From positions 112,956,198 to 113,020,197 of the forward strand of contig NC_090746.1 of NCBI RefSeq assembly GCF_036898095.1: DNA of 64,000 bases, in the 5' to 3' direction. Below the pieces are notes generated by a model that did not search any database, was not told the DNA's origin, and saw only the letters and a list, made by a program, of their open reading frames with translations. This DNA comes from Palaemon carinicauda. Lineage: Eukaryota > Arthropoda > Malacostraca > Decapoda > Palaemonidae. A program made the position numbers and the translations under genes. Every line of letters begins with the position of its first letter. The first letter of the stretch is position 1. Shown one piece after another: positions 42,508 to 55,416 of the stretch.

Positions 42508-43910
42508 TATACATATTTAGAAATGTAAGTTTCCTTTTCAGTTTTTGTGCTGTGCGTCTGGTAACGTACATGACAGGTTCTCAAGACACTTGTGCAAGGC
42601 CTTCCCTTCCGACCTCTCCCTTGTCCATCGGTCTTCCCGTCGGCGATTAACCCACCGTTGACTCGGCCGCCGCCGCCGCAGAGGAATTGTCATCGTTTGG
42701 ACCCTTCTTGTTCAACTGTTGTCTTCGCCTTTCCCTCTGGTGAACATATGGATTACTGAGGGAAGGGGGTGTGGCCTTTCGGAGATTGACTTCGGTCTTT
42801 CTCTTCTCAAGGCTGTTCACCTTTCTTGGGCTTCCGACAGTGTACCTTTCCCGTTCCCGGGGTAGGTTCCGCTTCCAGTTGTTTTCTTAATTGTTTAAGG
42901 GAAATTATAATTGTATTTAACTTTTCAGCTTCTCCGTGAGGAACACTTCCCTTCGAAGGATCAGTGGTTCTTCCTGTTAGTGAATATTTTTAGTTGATTT
43001 AAATAATTGTAATTCTTGTTTTATTACAGTTATTCTCCGCTCCCCTTCTACCGTTGATGACGACCGAGGAAGGGGGGGTGCAGTTCTCATTTTATGTTTG
43101 TTCCTTCAGTGGTCTCCTTTTTCTTCGTGGACTAGGTGTTTCTCCCGAGGGAGTTTTTTGTTACATAATTTATTTAATTTTTCCTCAGCCATGCAGTTCT
43201 TCATTCAACTTAATGAGCCGACGAAGCAGAGCTGTTATGTTCATGCCTGGGGAATCTGCTGTCATTGCCGACCCTCGGAGGACGTCATCATGGGCGTCAT
43301 CTCTTCTCTTAGAAGTATGCCCGTGGCAGCACTTAATCAGCACTTCATCTTCAAGGAACTAGCTCCGGCTACGCATCCTCAGGCAGCGCTCTTGTCAGAT
43401 CATCTTAAAGCACTACCACGAGGTTTGGCTCCAAGGGTTGAATACTTTCCCTTCTGAGGGAGAGTTTTCCTCCCCAGGTGTGGGGTTGTTTATCCCTTCC
43501 GAGGGAGAACTTCCTGCATCTTCATCACTTCATCGACTCCGACTTCTGTTGCTGTCTTCGCCTAGACTACGCTCCCCCCCTTGCTGAAGCTCTCTTCCTT
43601 TGGGGGCTGAGCATAGTCTTAGGCAAGTCTCTCCTGCGAAATGATCACCTCTCTCGTTCGCGAGAGGGGCCACTCATAGAGACTCCTCTTCGGAGGATTG
43701 CTACTGCTGAAGGTCAGCTTGCTGATCCACCGGCCCTCTTGGGCATCATCTGTACCTGGACCTTCTCCTGACAACGCTGCAGGTAGTCCTTGGACTTCGG
43801 TCCTGGACTCTTCTGTGGATCGTTGGCGATCTCCATCGGTGTATGTTCGCCCTTCCAAAGGGTACATCCCAGTTCCTGATCTTCCTACCAGCTAACATGC
43901 CGGCCAGCCT

Positions 43911-44220
43911 ACGATCGCCGACGCAACAGAGCTCAGTGAAACCTTAGCACGCGCCCGCGCAACTTCGGTCTCCTGCTAGCCATCGTTGTCTTACGCGCCA
44001 GCGCTCACCAGTCAACCTACGATCGCCGACCCAACAGAGCTCATCGAAACCTCGGCGCGCAACTTCGTTCTCTTGCTCGTCAGCGCTGTCCTACGCGCCA
44101 TAGCCCACCAGCCAACCTACGATCGCCGACGCAACAGAGCTCACTGAAAACTCAGCGCATGCCTGTGCAACTTCGTTCTCTTGCGCGCCAGCACTCTCCC
44201 TCACGTGTGCGACATCGCTG
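43911..44220. repeat. Three tandem units of 100-108 bp in gag remnant
   Basis: ACGATCGCCGACGCAACAGA-type starts recur at 43911, 44019 (CCCAACAGAG variant) and 44119. Each is followed by GCAACTTCG.TCTC.TGC and ACGCGCCA. In an intact element this would encode an Arg/Ser-Pro repeat. Confidence 0.85.
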
Positions 44221-44315
44221 TTCTACGCGCCAGAAGTCTTCCGTGTGCGCTCCCAGCTCTCTTTCGCGCGCGCGAGCCAGTAGCCTTCCCCGGACTGCGT
44301 GCCAGCAGTTTTGCT

Positions 44316-45423
44316 ATAACACAATTTTTCAGAAATTTCTCCTGCCTGTCTCTGGTATGAGTAATTTTTACCGTTCTACAAATACACACTATCCTAAACT
44401 CTTTAGTGAGCTGTTATCACAATACTCCTCACACATTTGCAATCCTGGTTATGTTTTAAAGGACCTCCGTTGTTTTTTCTACTCAACTATTTGGCCTAAA
44501 TTATCTCTTGCCTGAATAGTGAATATCATAAAGGTCGGAAAACAATGATTTTTAGAGAATTCAGATATGTAGCTTAGAATCTTTGAAATTTCAATTGTTT
44601 TCAATACATTATTTATAATTTCAGTTTAACCAAGAAGGTTTTAAACATGGATCTTTATTAAGAATACAGTCTAATTTCCAAAGTTAAGTTCCTTCAATAC
44701 CAATTTTTGTGTTTGTAGAACTTAAAAAGATAGATCAATGCTTACATTACTTCATATGTCATTGCTTTCTGTATACTGGTTTTATGTCTTGTAGGCTTAC
44801 TTATTTCAAGTAGTGTTTTATTTCTGTAGATGTTTGTTACAACCTGTGTAGGCCGTAGTTCTGGTTCTTTAAACTTTAATTTTTAAAGGAGTCTTAGGCA
44901 GTACATTATTTATGTAACTCGGTGAACTGAGGGAAGACAGAACAAAAACACTGGAAAAATCTAACAACATTTATTACAGTACACTTAAATAAATTCAACC
45001 TTGTATCAGGAGTAACATAAAGCTCCTAAGACAAACACCAATGGGTTAAAAAAATGACCTGGAGGACTAATATACCGAGTCCTATAAACACACAAGGTTG
45101 ACCTATATCTAATAATCTTAACCCTAACATAGAAAAACTAAACAGATCAAAAGTATGGCTTATATATTAAGCCGGGCCCACAAATATCAACAAACCACTA
45201 CCCTATTACTAAACAGATAGGCATAAGGAAGACAGGAGAAATGAAAAGGCAGAAAACCTTAAAATTACCTACCTACACACAAACATTAAAGGCTAAACCA
45301 AATACCCAATTATAAAACTTAACACAAGACAGCATACAAATACACATACCACATTAAAGTAAATGCATAAATACTTAAATATATTCACAAAAGAATTATG
45401 CTGAGAGTCATAATTTATAGATA
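44316..45423. other. AT-rich interval, nothing recognised
   Basis: About 1.1 kb of unique-looking AT-rich sequence. I see no splice-flanked frame, transposon end or RNA gene that I can support. Confidence 0.5.
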
Positions 45424-46116
<693 letters not shown>

Positions 46117-46141
46117 TACATGTACATATCTCAACACTGTA

Positions 46142-46627
46142 TTAACTATCCGTGGAATTACTTATAACAGTACTTATCCATACATGGATTAGAAGACAGA
46201 TAGGGGATGAACGTTCATCAGCATCAGAGGGAGTATCATTAACATCAGGAAAACGGGCTGGGCATATCCATAACGATAATGAAAAGATCGTAACTTTACC
46301 TGGGTAATGACTCCCTACGTTCCTCCTAACGGACCCTTGGTCCACAGACGAGCAGCGTAACAGATGTGATGACGCTCTTTGATCACGGCAATAGTACCTC
46401 CAACAGTGCCGGGATGGAACGACGGCACCGTCTTCCCGTAGGATCCTCAGGCGGGGAAAATAACGCCAAGCGAAGGTCGCAAGTGACACATACACTTGCA
46501 GGACGTAACAAGCGATGTGGCTATCGCAGGTGACAAAACCCCTGCATACAAGGGCCGTGATCCAAAGAAGTGTACAATTTACCGCGGGTGGCTCAAAGAC
46601 ACCAGCGAAATAATCCTCCAAAGGCAC
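46142..46627 (-). other. GC-richer open frame of 161 codons, unidentified
   Basis: The GC content is clearly higher than in the surrounding DNA. The minus frame is open from 46627 and reads LLWITALVCRGFVTCDSHIA and YFPRLRILREDGAVVPSRH. A good donor CAG/GTAAAG lies inside it at about 46298, so a real exon could end there. I recognise no domain. It could be an upstream (5' UTR or first) exon of a minus-strand gene, F-spondin being the only one known here, or an unrelated repeat. The adjoining 46628-46780 is also GC-richer. Confidence 0.25.
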
Positions 46628-46959
46628 AATTCCTTACGAGAGAAAAAAAAAAAAGCGTCTACCAAGGGCTGCTGAATTAGGATACACGTTTGTGATCAAG
46701 GTACGGTCCGAACTGTTCATTCCAGGCAGCAGTAGTCTCGTCCACGGCTCTCTCGAAACACCAAACACTCGGAAAAAAAAAAATAAACAAAAGAGTTAAT
46801 GGTCATTCACTAATTAACGAAGGAGGAGGGGCGAAGGTTATCACCGAACTCTTATGAAAATGGCAGTTAACATTTACTCCTGCCGAAGACTGAATTTATT
46901 AATAAACAATTAAATAACCTAATTTAACATAACAATGTTAAATTTAATTTTGTGGTTAG

Positions 46960-47085
46960 GTAATAGGTTAGCTAGAACACCAGCCACCCGTTGAGATACT
47001 ACCACTAGAGTGTTATTGGTTCCTTTGACTGGCTAGACGATACTACATTGGATCCCCGTTCTCTCGTTCTCTTTAGCTATAAAAT
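46960..47085. repeat. Possible dispersed decapod repeat
   Basis: The block AACACCAGCCACCCGTTGAG with ACTGGCTAGACGATACTACA and TTGGATCC resembles a sequence I recall as frequent in shrimp genomes. 47086-48014 shows no gene I can support; a short basic coiled-coil-like frame at 47896-48013 is noted under rejected items. Confidence 0.4.
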
Positions 47086-48267
47086 TTTGTTTTCAATTAA
47101 TTTTAAATGATGCTAATGTAAAGGAAAATAAAAGTCAACTTTTTAAAAAATATTCCATGTGCAAATAGGTGCAGAACTTCTTAATTTACAATTTTGCTAG
47201 GCCTCGCAAGTAGGTAGATCAACTGACTAAAAAGTGGAGGGAAGTGATGTCGTGTTAGTACCTAAATGCCTCTACTAATTTACATTTGAGAACCCATTCT
47301 TGGAAGGCATGACGTTCTTCCTTAGGGGACTGACTACTGTACAGTATATTACAGAGATATCGTAATGAGTACTGTACATCACAATCTTGCACCATTCTTC
47401 AATAAGGTTTTTTACCTCAACAGAATAAACCTTGGACAAGACATTGAAAGCAGTGCAGATGTCGTCGTCATGGTCCGATGACCGAGGTTAGTTTGTTGAC
47501 TACAGTACCAAGCCGACTCGTGAGCTGAGAGAGGTTTTGATACCAGGATGTGACTGTGGACATTGATAATCATAACTACGGTAAGTAAAAAGCCAGAATA
47601 TTTGTCCAAGCACATAGCCTACATAGATTTAATACTGTAATTCATCAATAGATTAAATACTGTTGCCGACATCCCATTGATGGCAATGAGGAAAAACCCT
47701 AAACTTGGGGCAAAGATTTTTTATACAGTGCTGATGTTATAAGTAAATTGTATGGTTATTCATTTGCAAATAGTGAAAATAAGGGAGAGACTGCAAAGGT
47801 ACAGAATGTAAATAATCGCAATAATCATTGGTGATCCAATGATGAGTGAAATTTGTTTTTGCTTGAAGTGATCCAATAATGCAAATTGCTCTATCATGAT
47901 TAACTTATTTTTGGAGGAAATTTGGCGTAAATACGCATCATTTAAGGAAAAGGAAACTCGCACCATGAGACGGCAGATGATAGAGGAACATCTGGAGCCT
48001 AAAAGAAAACAGGTAGTAGCAGCACATGCTTGGCATGCCAGTGCAGATCTCCAATGTGACTTTTTTTTTTTTGCTGTAATATTTCCAGAATTTATGGTTA
48101 ATTTTATTTCAACTGCGTTATAAATGATTAGAAGACGTTGCACAATAAAGATAAGAGATGAGAAAAGAAATTAATTTTGCCAGGTCTGTGAAAAAATTAG
48201 CCCCTTTGCCGGGTCTCTGTTTCCCACATGAGAAACGTGTACTGTATTTGATTATGTATATGCTGTA

Positions 48268-49549
48268 CAGTCAAACCTCTCGATACAAAAGAATCTGCTT
48301 AGACAATTTTCTCTCAACGAAATGAGATGCGAAGAATTTTACGACTCGCATCACAAAAAATGTTTAGGACAACGAAAGGAAGTACAGTGCGAGAGCTCAA
48401 CAGTGTCCGAGACTGATTTTAAAATATGCGTGCCCCCAGCTCGTAAACTCGCTATCATCCTCCTGTGCTCCCATTGGTTAACTCCCTATTTGGATGCTAG
48501 TTACCACCATGAGTCCTGCTCTTTTATTGGTCAGCATCTACTGTACTGTATCCCATCATGCATCTTCCCATTGGCATTCCTATGTCTTTTAGTTTTGGCA
48601 ACAGTATTGTACGCATTGACTTAGTGTTTGTGATTTCACTTTCGTAACAATACAGTAGTACGGTACTGTATTGTGTGTAATATTACGTTACATCATTAGC
48701 CATGGGTCCCAAGAAAGTCGCTGATGACCCACTGACAGTGGTAAAAATTAAGGAGAGTCTAGATGGCTTCTTTAAAGTGGTGGCTCTCATAGAAAAGAGA
48801 CACTCAGAAAAAATACTCACAGGTTGTGCGCTTGAGTACTGTAATGAAGTTTGCCTGAGTCATTTCAGGAAAATTGTAAGAAGCAGGCGGAAATTAGCTT
48901 CTTTGGACAATTATTTTAAACAGGCCTTTGGTAGAAACAGACCAAGTGCCAGCTAAAAAACGAAAGAAAAGTGGCAGTGATGAAGAAAATACACATTGTA
49001 ATTAAATTTGGAAAATAAAAATGTAAAGTAAAAAAAAAAAAAAAATTTTGTTCTTTTTTATTTAAAGTTTATCGTAAAGTGTTAATATTTCCTGCTATTT
49101 GCAAATGTGTTTCCTAAAATTAAGTGTTAATATTTTCTGTCATTTATACATCTGTTTCGTGAAGGTAAGTGTTTATGTTTTTTACCACTGTTAACGTTTT
49201 CCGCCGTTTTTCATCCTCCTCTACCGCCCCGCACTTTGCTCTCGGACATCGCCTCACTCCAAAGGTAATGTTCCACAGTTTTGTTACTGTATTTTTACAG
49301 TTTGCTCTAATTAAACACTTTTTTTACAGGTTATCAGTGGTTAATTTATTATTGAATTATCAAAATATAGTATTTTTCATACATTTAGTACTGTTTTAGT
49401 GGTGTGTATCCTTCTTATAATCATTTAATGTGGTGTTTTTGTATGGTCTGGAACGAATTAGGCTATTTAAAGGCGACTCGCAAGACAAAAAAATCACTTT
49501 ACGAAAGCTATTACGGAACTAATTAATTTTGTGTTGTGAGGCATTACCG
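48268..49549 (+). mobile_element. Tigger-type element, transposase deleted (copy 1)
   Basis: TA-flanked; left end CAGTCAAACCTCTCGATACA, right end (minus strand) CGGTAATGCCTCACAACACA, an imperfect inverted pair. The interior GGTCTGGAACGAATTA near 49445 is a sub-terminal motif common in Tigger elements (from memory). It carries the short frame at 48702-48956. Confidence 0.75.
48702..48956 (+). pseudogene. Tigger transposase remnant, N-terminus joined to C-terminus (copy 1)
   Basis: An 84-codon frame: MGPKKVADDP, then directly the C-terminal region with IEKRHSEKILTGCALEYCNE, LSHFRKIVRSRR and LASLDNYFKQ. The full transposase is about 500 residues; the helix-turn-helix and DDE domains are missing. 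MGPK and the LDxYFKQ-type end match the other Tigger remnant at 33100-33540. Still open, perhaps by chance. Confidence 0.75.
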
Positions 49550-51842
49550 TACTGTGTATATTTGTATTTTTTGCTTATATATATTTTTATATTGTATTTG
49601 CTGTCATACACAGTCAATTGTAAGAACTATGATAGTGAATGAATGTTTGTTTTATGGGAATTTTATTTTCCCTTTTTTATTTCCTTTCCCCGTGGACGCT
49701 TTATAGCTTTGCATTTTTTTTTCTTTATTTTATACGCCAATTTACGCTCTCGTAGAAAACGTTTAGGGTTAGGCATGTTTGTGCATATGTAAACAACTGC
49801 AATATAATGTCTCATATATTATTAGAAAGCCCATTTTTTGTACTGTACTTTTATATGGTAAATAAAACAACAAAAGTATTAACGCTTCAATACAAAAGTT
49901 TTATCGTAAAAATGTCGGCAAAATTACAAAATTTGCTTCATTTTCTAATGATAATTGTTCATTATTTTTCAAACAATTCCTAAATTTTTTTATTCATTTT
50001 ATTGGAAGTTGGCTTTACAATGATGTCTAATTTTTTCTTATCTTTATTTGTTATGTCGTAACATTGAAAAACCTCAACATAAGTATGTCGAAAAATCAGA
50101 AATTTTCCCTTCGCAAAAAAGTTTTAATTCATTTACACCTCTCCCACTAATGCATTTATTGGAAAGAGGCTACGTCCACGTGAAAGATCTATAATTCTAC
50201 ACGATTTATGTTTTAAAAAAATCTTCAAATCAAATTTAATTATTGTATTTTTCCTGAATTTCTAAGAAAATATATTTACGATATTTTTCAGAAATTTCAC
50301 TTTCAACGTGTATATTTTATAAATTTTTTAGCTGTGTGCTTTTTAATTTTCTACTTTATATTTGTTCATATTTCCTTTCATAATTTTGCTGTTCAGCCAT
50401 TTAACTTAACTTTTGATTGCCAGATGAGATAAGGAAACCTATTTGTCTTCTCCCTGCCATCTGTCTTCAAGTTCTTGTCCTATGTTCTTTTCATCATCTG
50501 CCTGATCTACATAGTCCTAGTTGCAGCTGTGCACTGAGTGGATTCCTTGGTTCCAGTGTCACGCCTATGGTCTAAATTCTGTAAAGGGAATGATAAAGCA
50601 CAGGTTTATGAAATTGATTTTAGGTTATATCTGATTGGATAGTTTTTGCCCTGCCACTGACATTTTATTCTTACAGTTTGAAGCAGTTTGAAAACTTGAA
50701 TGCCTGTGTGCACATACTCAATCTTTCTTGTCCCTAACTATGGTAACTTCATTCTTGGTGTATATAAATTACAATCTGGTTCTTTTAGTAATAAGCCTGA
50801 TGCTTGTGTAGAGAACCCTTTGTGATAAGTTATTGCCTTCGCCAAAATTAAGGATTTTGCGAAAGGTATGTATTAACCCCTGTCTGTTTGTTTATGAGCA
50901 ACTTAAAACAAATACTATTGGATCGATTTTGACCAAACTTAGTAGTCATGTTGGGTATGACCCAAGGATAAATCTGTAACATTTTAGATAAAGTACATCA
51001 AAGTACATGTACGCAGCATTACTTAAAAAATAAAATGCAATGTTAATCTTTTGTTTTGAAACTACAAAAACTATTGAATAAATTTCAATGAAACCTGGTG
51101 GACATGCGAGTTATGACCCAAAGAGAAATACATTAGATTTAGAAGAAAAGACATCAAAATACAGGTACTCAATGGAGTTGAGAGAAAAATACGACTACTA
51201 CGCCATGCTCGCTATTGAATGGCCCTGTAGTTTCTGTTGTAAGGATACTCCAAGATGTTGAGGACTTTTTTGTTTTGGGACATACAGCAATTTCATCTAA
51301 TGAAATTGAATAATTAACAGCTATACATATATTACTTTAAACTATTTAGTCCTTATACTGCTCTCACATCCAGGTAACGGCTCAATTACCTTATTTTTCT
51401 GAACATGAGTTCATTGTCATTTCTTTAATTGCTTTCATTATTGAGTCGAAAAATGTATGAATGTGTGACAGAATTTAGAACAGGAAGGAATGGGAGGAGT
51501 GTGGAAAGGTAAGAAAGGAAATGTAGTGGAACATAAGAGGCAAAAAGTAGTGGTGGTGGTTTGATACGTACTGAAAAAGTGTCGGTTCCATAAAATATTT
51601 CACAGATTCTTACTTTTTTCGTGGCTCAAACTCTGTTAAGATTATGACGAAAGCATTATTTTTAAATGGATTAAATGTGCAATTCTATCCAAGACATATT
51701 GGAAATATGCTTACAAACGTCTAGAATGGATATACAGTATTGTAGATGTCACTTCATTTTTTTGTTGCTTTGCCCTCCATCTTTACTGCGTTCTGTCTTT
51801 TCACTGTTTAGGACTACCGAATAAGCTGTTTCAATATTGCAT

Positions 51843-51895
51843 CGGTGTCAATGACCTTCGATCTCACGATGCCAGAGAACTTCAAATCAATCAAT
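51843..51895 (+). mobile_element. 53-bp LINE 3'-end insertion with 11-bp target duplication
   Basis: Contains the diverged stem-loop (GGTGTCAATGACC...GATGCC) and an (AATC)n tail. Flanked by perfect CAATATTGCAT copies at 51832-51842 and 51896-51906. It lies in the 302 bp specific to duplication copy 1. Confidence 0.88.
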
Positions 51896-52278
51896 CAATA
51901 TTGCATGGTGTTTCCTTTAGGAAAGGATCACAGTGACCAGAAAGAAATCTAAGGTATCAGGTTACATTATTAAATGATGATAATTATAATAATGTTAGAA
52001 ATAATGATTAGAATAATTCTGTGAGCATTTCACTAAGGTAAATATAATGTGGTGTGATAGTTACAAAAATGTATCTGTACTAAAGCTTGACTTCATTTCA
52101 GGTTATCGGTGATTAATCTACAGTACCGTATTGTAACATGGAATGGAAAATGAGAGTGTTTATTTCCACCTGGAAATCATTGCCACTGCAAGATTGGAAT
52201 TATCCACAAGATCTACATTAATATGCCGTAAGTTAATTTGCTTATCCACCATTAGTGATTTACTCCATATATTATAAT

Positions 52279-52360
52279 TTTTCCGTAACTGGAATACAAA
52301 CTTTGCTGAGAGGATGAGCTATTAGAATTTAGCGAGGGGTAACTACAGTCAGGCCTCCCT
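52279..52360 (+). repeat. DIRS terminal fragment
   Basis: TTCCGTAACTGGAATACAAA followed by TTAGAATTTAGCGAGG, a short relative of the DIRS 5' end at 53336; duplicated at 57857-57935 as part of the segmental duplication. 52576-52950 holds no recognised gene. Confidence 0.6.
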
Positions 52361-52950
52361 CTTCGTGTTAGGTTACAGACACAGGCATGAAAAGGGAATT
52401 TTCGGGAATGAATGCTGCACTAGGGTGGGTTAACTCCTAACCTAAAAAGTCACTGCCCCTTGCCACGAGTGGGTGCGCGAGCTGATGATTAATGCAATAA
52501 ATACTGCCTAATATTGTTTTAATTTGGTTTCTACTACAGTTTATAATCATATGTATGGTATACAGTATATTTGTACTCGAGTACACTACTTACTGGTACA
52601 GTATTGTGCTACTGTAAAGTTTCTTTGAATCGTTATCATCCCCTAACTGTTCTGTATAGTAAAAGGTGTTCCTATCTAGTAATACTGTACTGTAAGCTAA
52701 TACTCACTAAAATCGTAGTGGCTGTAATATATGTACATGTACAGTAATATTAGTACAGTACAGATTAACTATACTTATTGTAAGTGTTCGGTGTTTTCGT
52801 TCAGACGACTGGTAACCTACGCTGTTATGCGTTTGTGAAGCATGACGCAAGTTATTTGTTGTCTCTTGCGCAGTATGTTACTGTATATATATACTTTCTT
52901 TAAGAGAAATACAGCTTATTTTATAAACTAAAACCTAAATATCTCGATAA

Positions 52951-53103
52951 CTTTTATGACATTAAATTTTTATGATTTTAATTGAATACTCTTTAAATTT
53001 TTATTTTATTTCATTTTTTATTTTTGTATACATAAATTAAATGTTACCGGCATCAATGACCTTAGATGTCAGGATGCCTGAAAACTTTAAATCATTCATT
53101 CAT
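52951..53103 (+). mobile_element. 153-bp LINE 3'-end insertion with 9-bp target duplication
   Basis: Copy of the 3' UTR of the element at 15626 (CTTTTATGAC to the stem-loop at 53049 and a CATT-type tail). Flanked by TCTCGATAA at 52942-52950 and 53104-53112. The tail here reads (CATT)n instead of (AATC)n. Confidence 0.9.
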
Positions 53104-53123
53104 TCTCGATAATAAATGTTTCT

Positions 53124-53335
53124 TTTTAAATTGTTGGGTTACATTATTTAATGGTGATAATTATAGTAATGTTGAAAATAATGATTAAAATAATTCTTTG
53201 AGCATTTCACTAAGGTAAACATAATGTCGTGTGATGGTTACAAAATTGTATCTGTACTAAATCTTGACTTGATTTCAGGTTATCGGTGATGAATCTACTG
53301 TACAGTATCGTATTATGGAATGGTAAGAGAATTTT
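53124..53335 (+). repeat. Partial third copy of the duplicated segment
   Basis: Matches 51955-52150 and 57535-57725 (landmarks GAGCATTTCACTAAGGTAAA and CAGGTTATCGGTGATGAATC). It directly precedes a DIRS 5' end at 53336, whereas in the other two copies a different stretch intervenes before the DIRS terminal fragment. Confidence 0.85.
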
Positions 53336-53886
53336 TTTCTGTAACTGGAATACAAACCATGCTATTTATAGGGGTATTACTTTCGGCGTAGCTGAAATGA
53401 CGAGCCATTAAAATTTAGCGAGAGTTAACTACCCACACAGCTAGTTAGCAGGGATAGGGGGAGGGTAGCTAGCTACTGCCCCCCACCCCCCTCTAACACC
53501 TGTGATTGAGCCACTTTGCTTTTGGCTCGGATGCTGAACGGACGTTGCCTCTCTTCATTCTACTCCTTATTTGGACAACCATTAATTTTTTTTTTGCTTT
53601 TTCTTTTTCTTTTTCTAGTGTGTGTTTGTGAAGTTTACTTCTGCTACCATGCGCACCTGCCCTGGACTCTCCGGCCGCCCTTGTGCAACATTTATGTCGG
53701 TGGTGGAGACAGATCATCACACCCTTTGTCCTGTATGCAGAGGCCAACGGTGTGATAATGAAAATAAGTTTAATGAGTGTAGGGAGTGGTCTTCCTCCCA
53801 GTGGGAGAGGTTTGGGTGACGGCGGAAGAAGAAGTCTAAGTGGGATATTTTTCCTTCGAAGGTTCTTTTGAAGGGAGGAAAACCCA
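53336..53886 (+). mobile_element. DIRS-type 5' terminus with start of gag
   Basis: Starts with GTAACTGGAATACAAACC and GCTATTTATAGGGGTATTAC, the inverted partner of 21660-21770, followed by a leader with GAGCCATTAAAATTTAGCGA and TTTTGGCTCGGATG, a T-rich tract and the gag start at 53649. The element is cut at 53886, exactly where duplication copy 2 begins. Confidence 0.78.
53649..53819 (+). pseudogene. DIRS gag N-terminal fragment
   Basis: From ATG 53649: MRTCPGLSGRPCATFMSVVE, then HHTLCPVCRGQRCD and NECREWSSSQWERF before a TGA. The CPxCRG...C...CREW pattern is a Cys-rich motif I associate with gag N-termini of decapod DIRS elements (memory). Truncated at the duplication boundary. Other frames here on both strands are shadows. 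Confidence 0.6.
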
Positions 53887-54138
53887 AGTAGCAGCACATG
53901 CTTGGCATGCCAATGCAGATCTCCAATGTGACTTTTTTTTTTTGCTGTAATATTTCCAGAATTTATGGTTAATTTTATTTCAACTGCGTTATAAATGATT
54001 AGAAGACGTTGCACAATAAAGATAAGAGATGAGAAAAGAAATTAATTTTGCCAGGTCTGTGAAAAAATTAGCCCCTTTGCCGGGTCTCTGTTTCCCACAT
54101 GAGAAACGTGTACTGTATTTGATTATGTATATGCTGTA

Positions 54139-55416
54139 CAGTCAAACCTCTCGATACAAAAGAATCTGCTTAGACAATTTTCTCTCAACGAAATGAGATG
54201 CGAAGAATTTTACGACTCGCATCACAAAAAATGTTTAGGACAACGAAAGGAAGTACAGTGCGAGAGCTCAACAGTGTCCGAGACTGATTTTAAAATATGC
54301 GTGCCCCCAGCTCGTAAACTCGCTATCATCCTCCTGCGCTCCCATTGGTTAACTCCCTATTTGGATGCTAGTTACCACCATGAGATCCTGCTCTTTTATT
54401 GGTCAGCATCTACTGTACTGTATCCCATCATGCATCTACCCATTGGCATTCCTATGTCTTTTCGTTTCGGCAACAGTATCGTACACATTGACTTAGTGTT
54501 TGTGATTTCACTTTCGTAACAATTGTACGGTACTGTATTGTGTGTAATATTACGTTACATCATTAGCCATGGGTCCCAAGAAAGTCGCTGATGACCCACT
54601 GACAATGGTAGAAATTAAGGAGAGTCTAAATGGCTTCTTTAAAGTGGTGTCTCTCGTAGAAAAGAGACACTCAGAAAAAATACTCACAGGTTGTGCGCTT
54701 GAGTACTGTAATGAAGTTTGCCTGAGTCATTTCAGGAAAATTGTAAGAATCAGGCAGAAATAAGCTTCTTTGGACAATTATTTTAAACAGGCCTTTGGTA
54801 GAAACAGACCAAGTGCCAGCTAAAAAACAAGAGAAAAGTGGCAGTGATGAAGAAAATACACATTGTGATTAAATTTAGAAAATACAAAATGTAAAGTAAA
54901 AAAAAAAGATATATTTTTTTCTTTATTATTTTAAGTTTATCGTAAAGTGTTAATATTTCCTGATATTTGCAAATGTGTTTTCTGAAATTAAGTGTTAATA
55001 TTTTCTGTCATTTATACATCTGTTTTGTGAAGGTAAGTGTTTATGTTTTCTGCCACTGGTAACGTTTTCCGCCGTTTTTCATCCTCCTCTACCGCCTCGC
55101 ACATTGCTCTTGGACATCGCCTCACTCCAAAGGTAATGTTCCACAGTTTTGTTACTGTATTTTTACAGTTTGCTCTAATTAAACACTTTTTTACAGGTTG
55201 TCAGTGGTTAATTTATTATTGAATTATAAAAATATAGTACTTTTCATACATTTAGTACTGTTTTAGTGGTGTGTATCCTTCTTATAATCATTTAATGTGG
55301 TGTTTCTGTATGGTCTGGAACGAATTAGGCTATTTAAAGGTGACTCGCAAGACAAAAAAATCACTTTACGAAAGCTATTACGGAACTAATTAATTTTGTG
55401 TTGTGAGGCATTACCG
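54139..55416 (+). mobile_element. Tigger-type element, transposase deleted (copy 2)
   Basis: Duplicate of 48268-49549 with the same TA-flanked ends; it shares the insertion site with copy 1, so it was duplicated with the segment and did not insert separately. Confidence 0.75.
54569..54763 (+). pseudogene. Tigger transposase remnant (copy 2, premature stop)
   Basis: Same 5' MGPKKVADDP start and C-terminal region as 48702-48956, but a T-to-A change turns TTA into TAA after RIRQK, removing the last 20 residues. Confidence 0.78.

Larger units (their letters stand above)
42152..44315 (+). pseudogene. DIRS-type 5' end with gag remnant
   Basis: Begins with the same terminal block as 53336 (GTAACTGGAATACAAACC, then GAGCCATTAAAATTTAGCGA and TTTTGGCTCGGATG), interrupted at 42444-42507 by (TA)n. 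Downstream a GC-richer stretch carries a decayed gag-like frame: QLNEPTKQSCYVHAWGICCH near 43205 and a Ser/Arg-rich region near 44160. Many stops and frame changes make it dead. The homology stops near 44315, at a run into AT-rich DNA. The clade assignment rests on the terminal block. Confidence 0.6.
48015..52575 (+). repeat. Segmental duplication, copy 1
   Basis: 48015-51630 matches 53887-57500 at the same offset of about 5,872 bp with only scattered differences; after 302 bp found only here (51631-51932), the match resumes at 51933-52575 versus 57509-58152. It contains a Tigger remnant, an AT-rich stretch, a block with TTATTGCCTTCGCCAAAATT (50831; a repeat-like sequence) and a terminal fragment of the DIRS end at 52279-52360. 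No host gene is seen in it. Confidence 0.95.

Noticed and set aside
47896..48123. 75-codon frame with a Glu/Lys/Arg-rich coiled-coil-like start and a possible donor near 48013
   Set aside because: The second half is duplicated repeat sequence, no acceptor is convincing, and no family is recognised; could be an exon but unsupported.
50825..51235. Possible gene in the segment common to both duplication copies
   Set aside because: The block resembles a dispersed repeat (TTGCCTTCGCCAAA...GATCGATTTTGACCAAAC type) and has no open frame in either copy.
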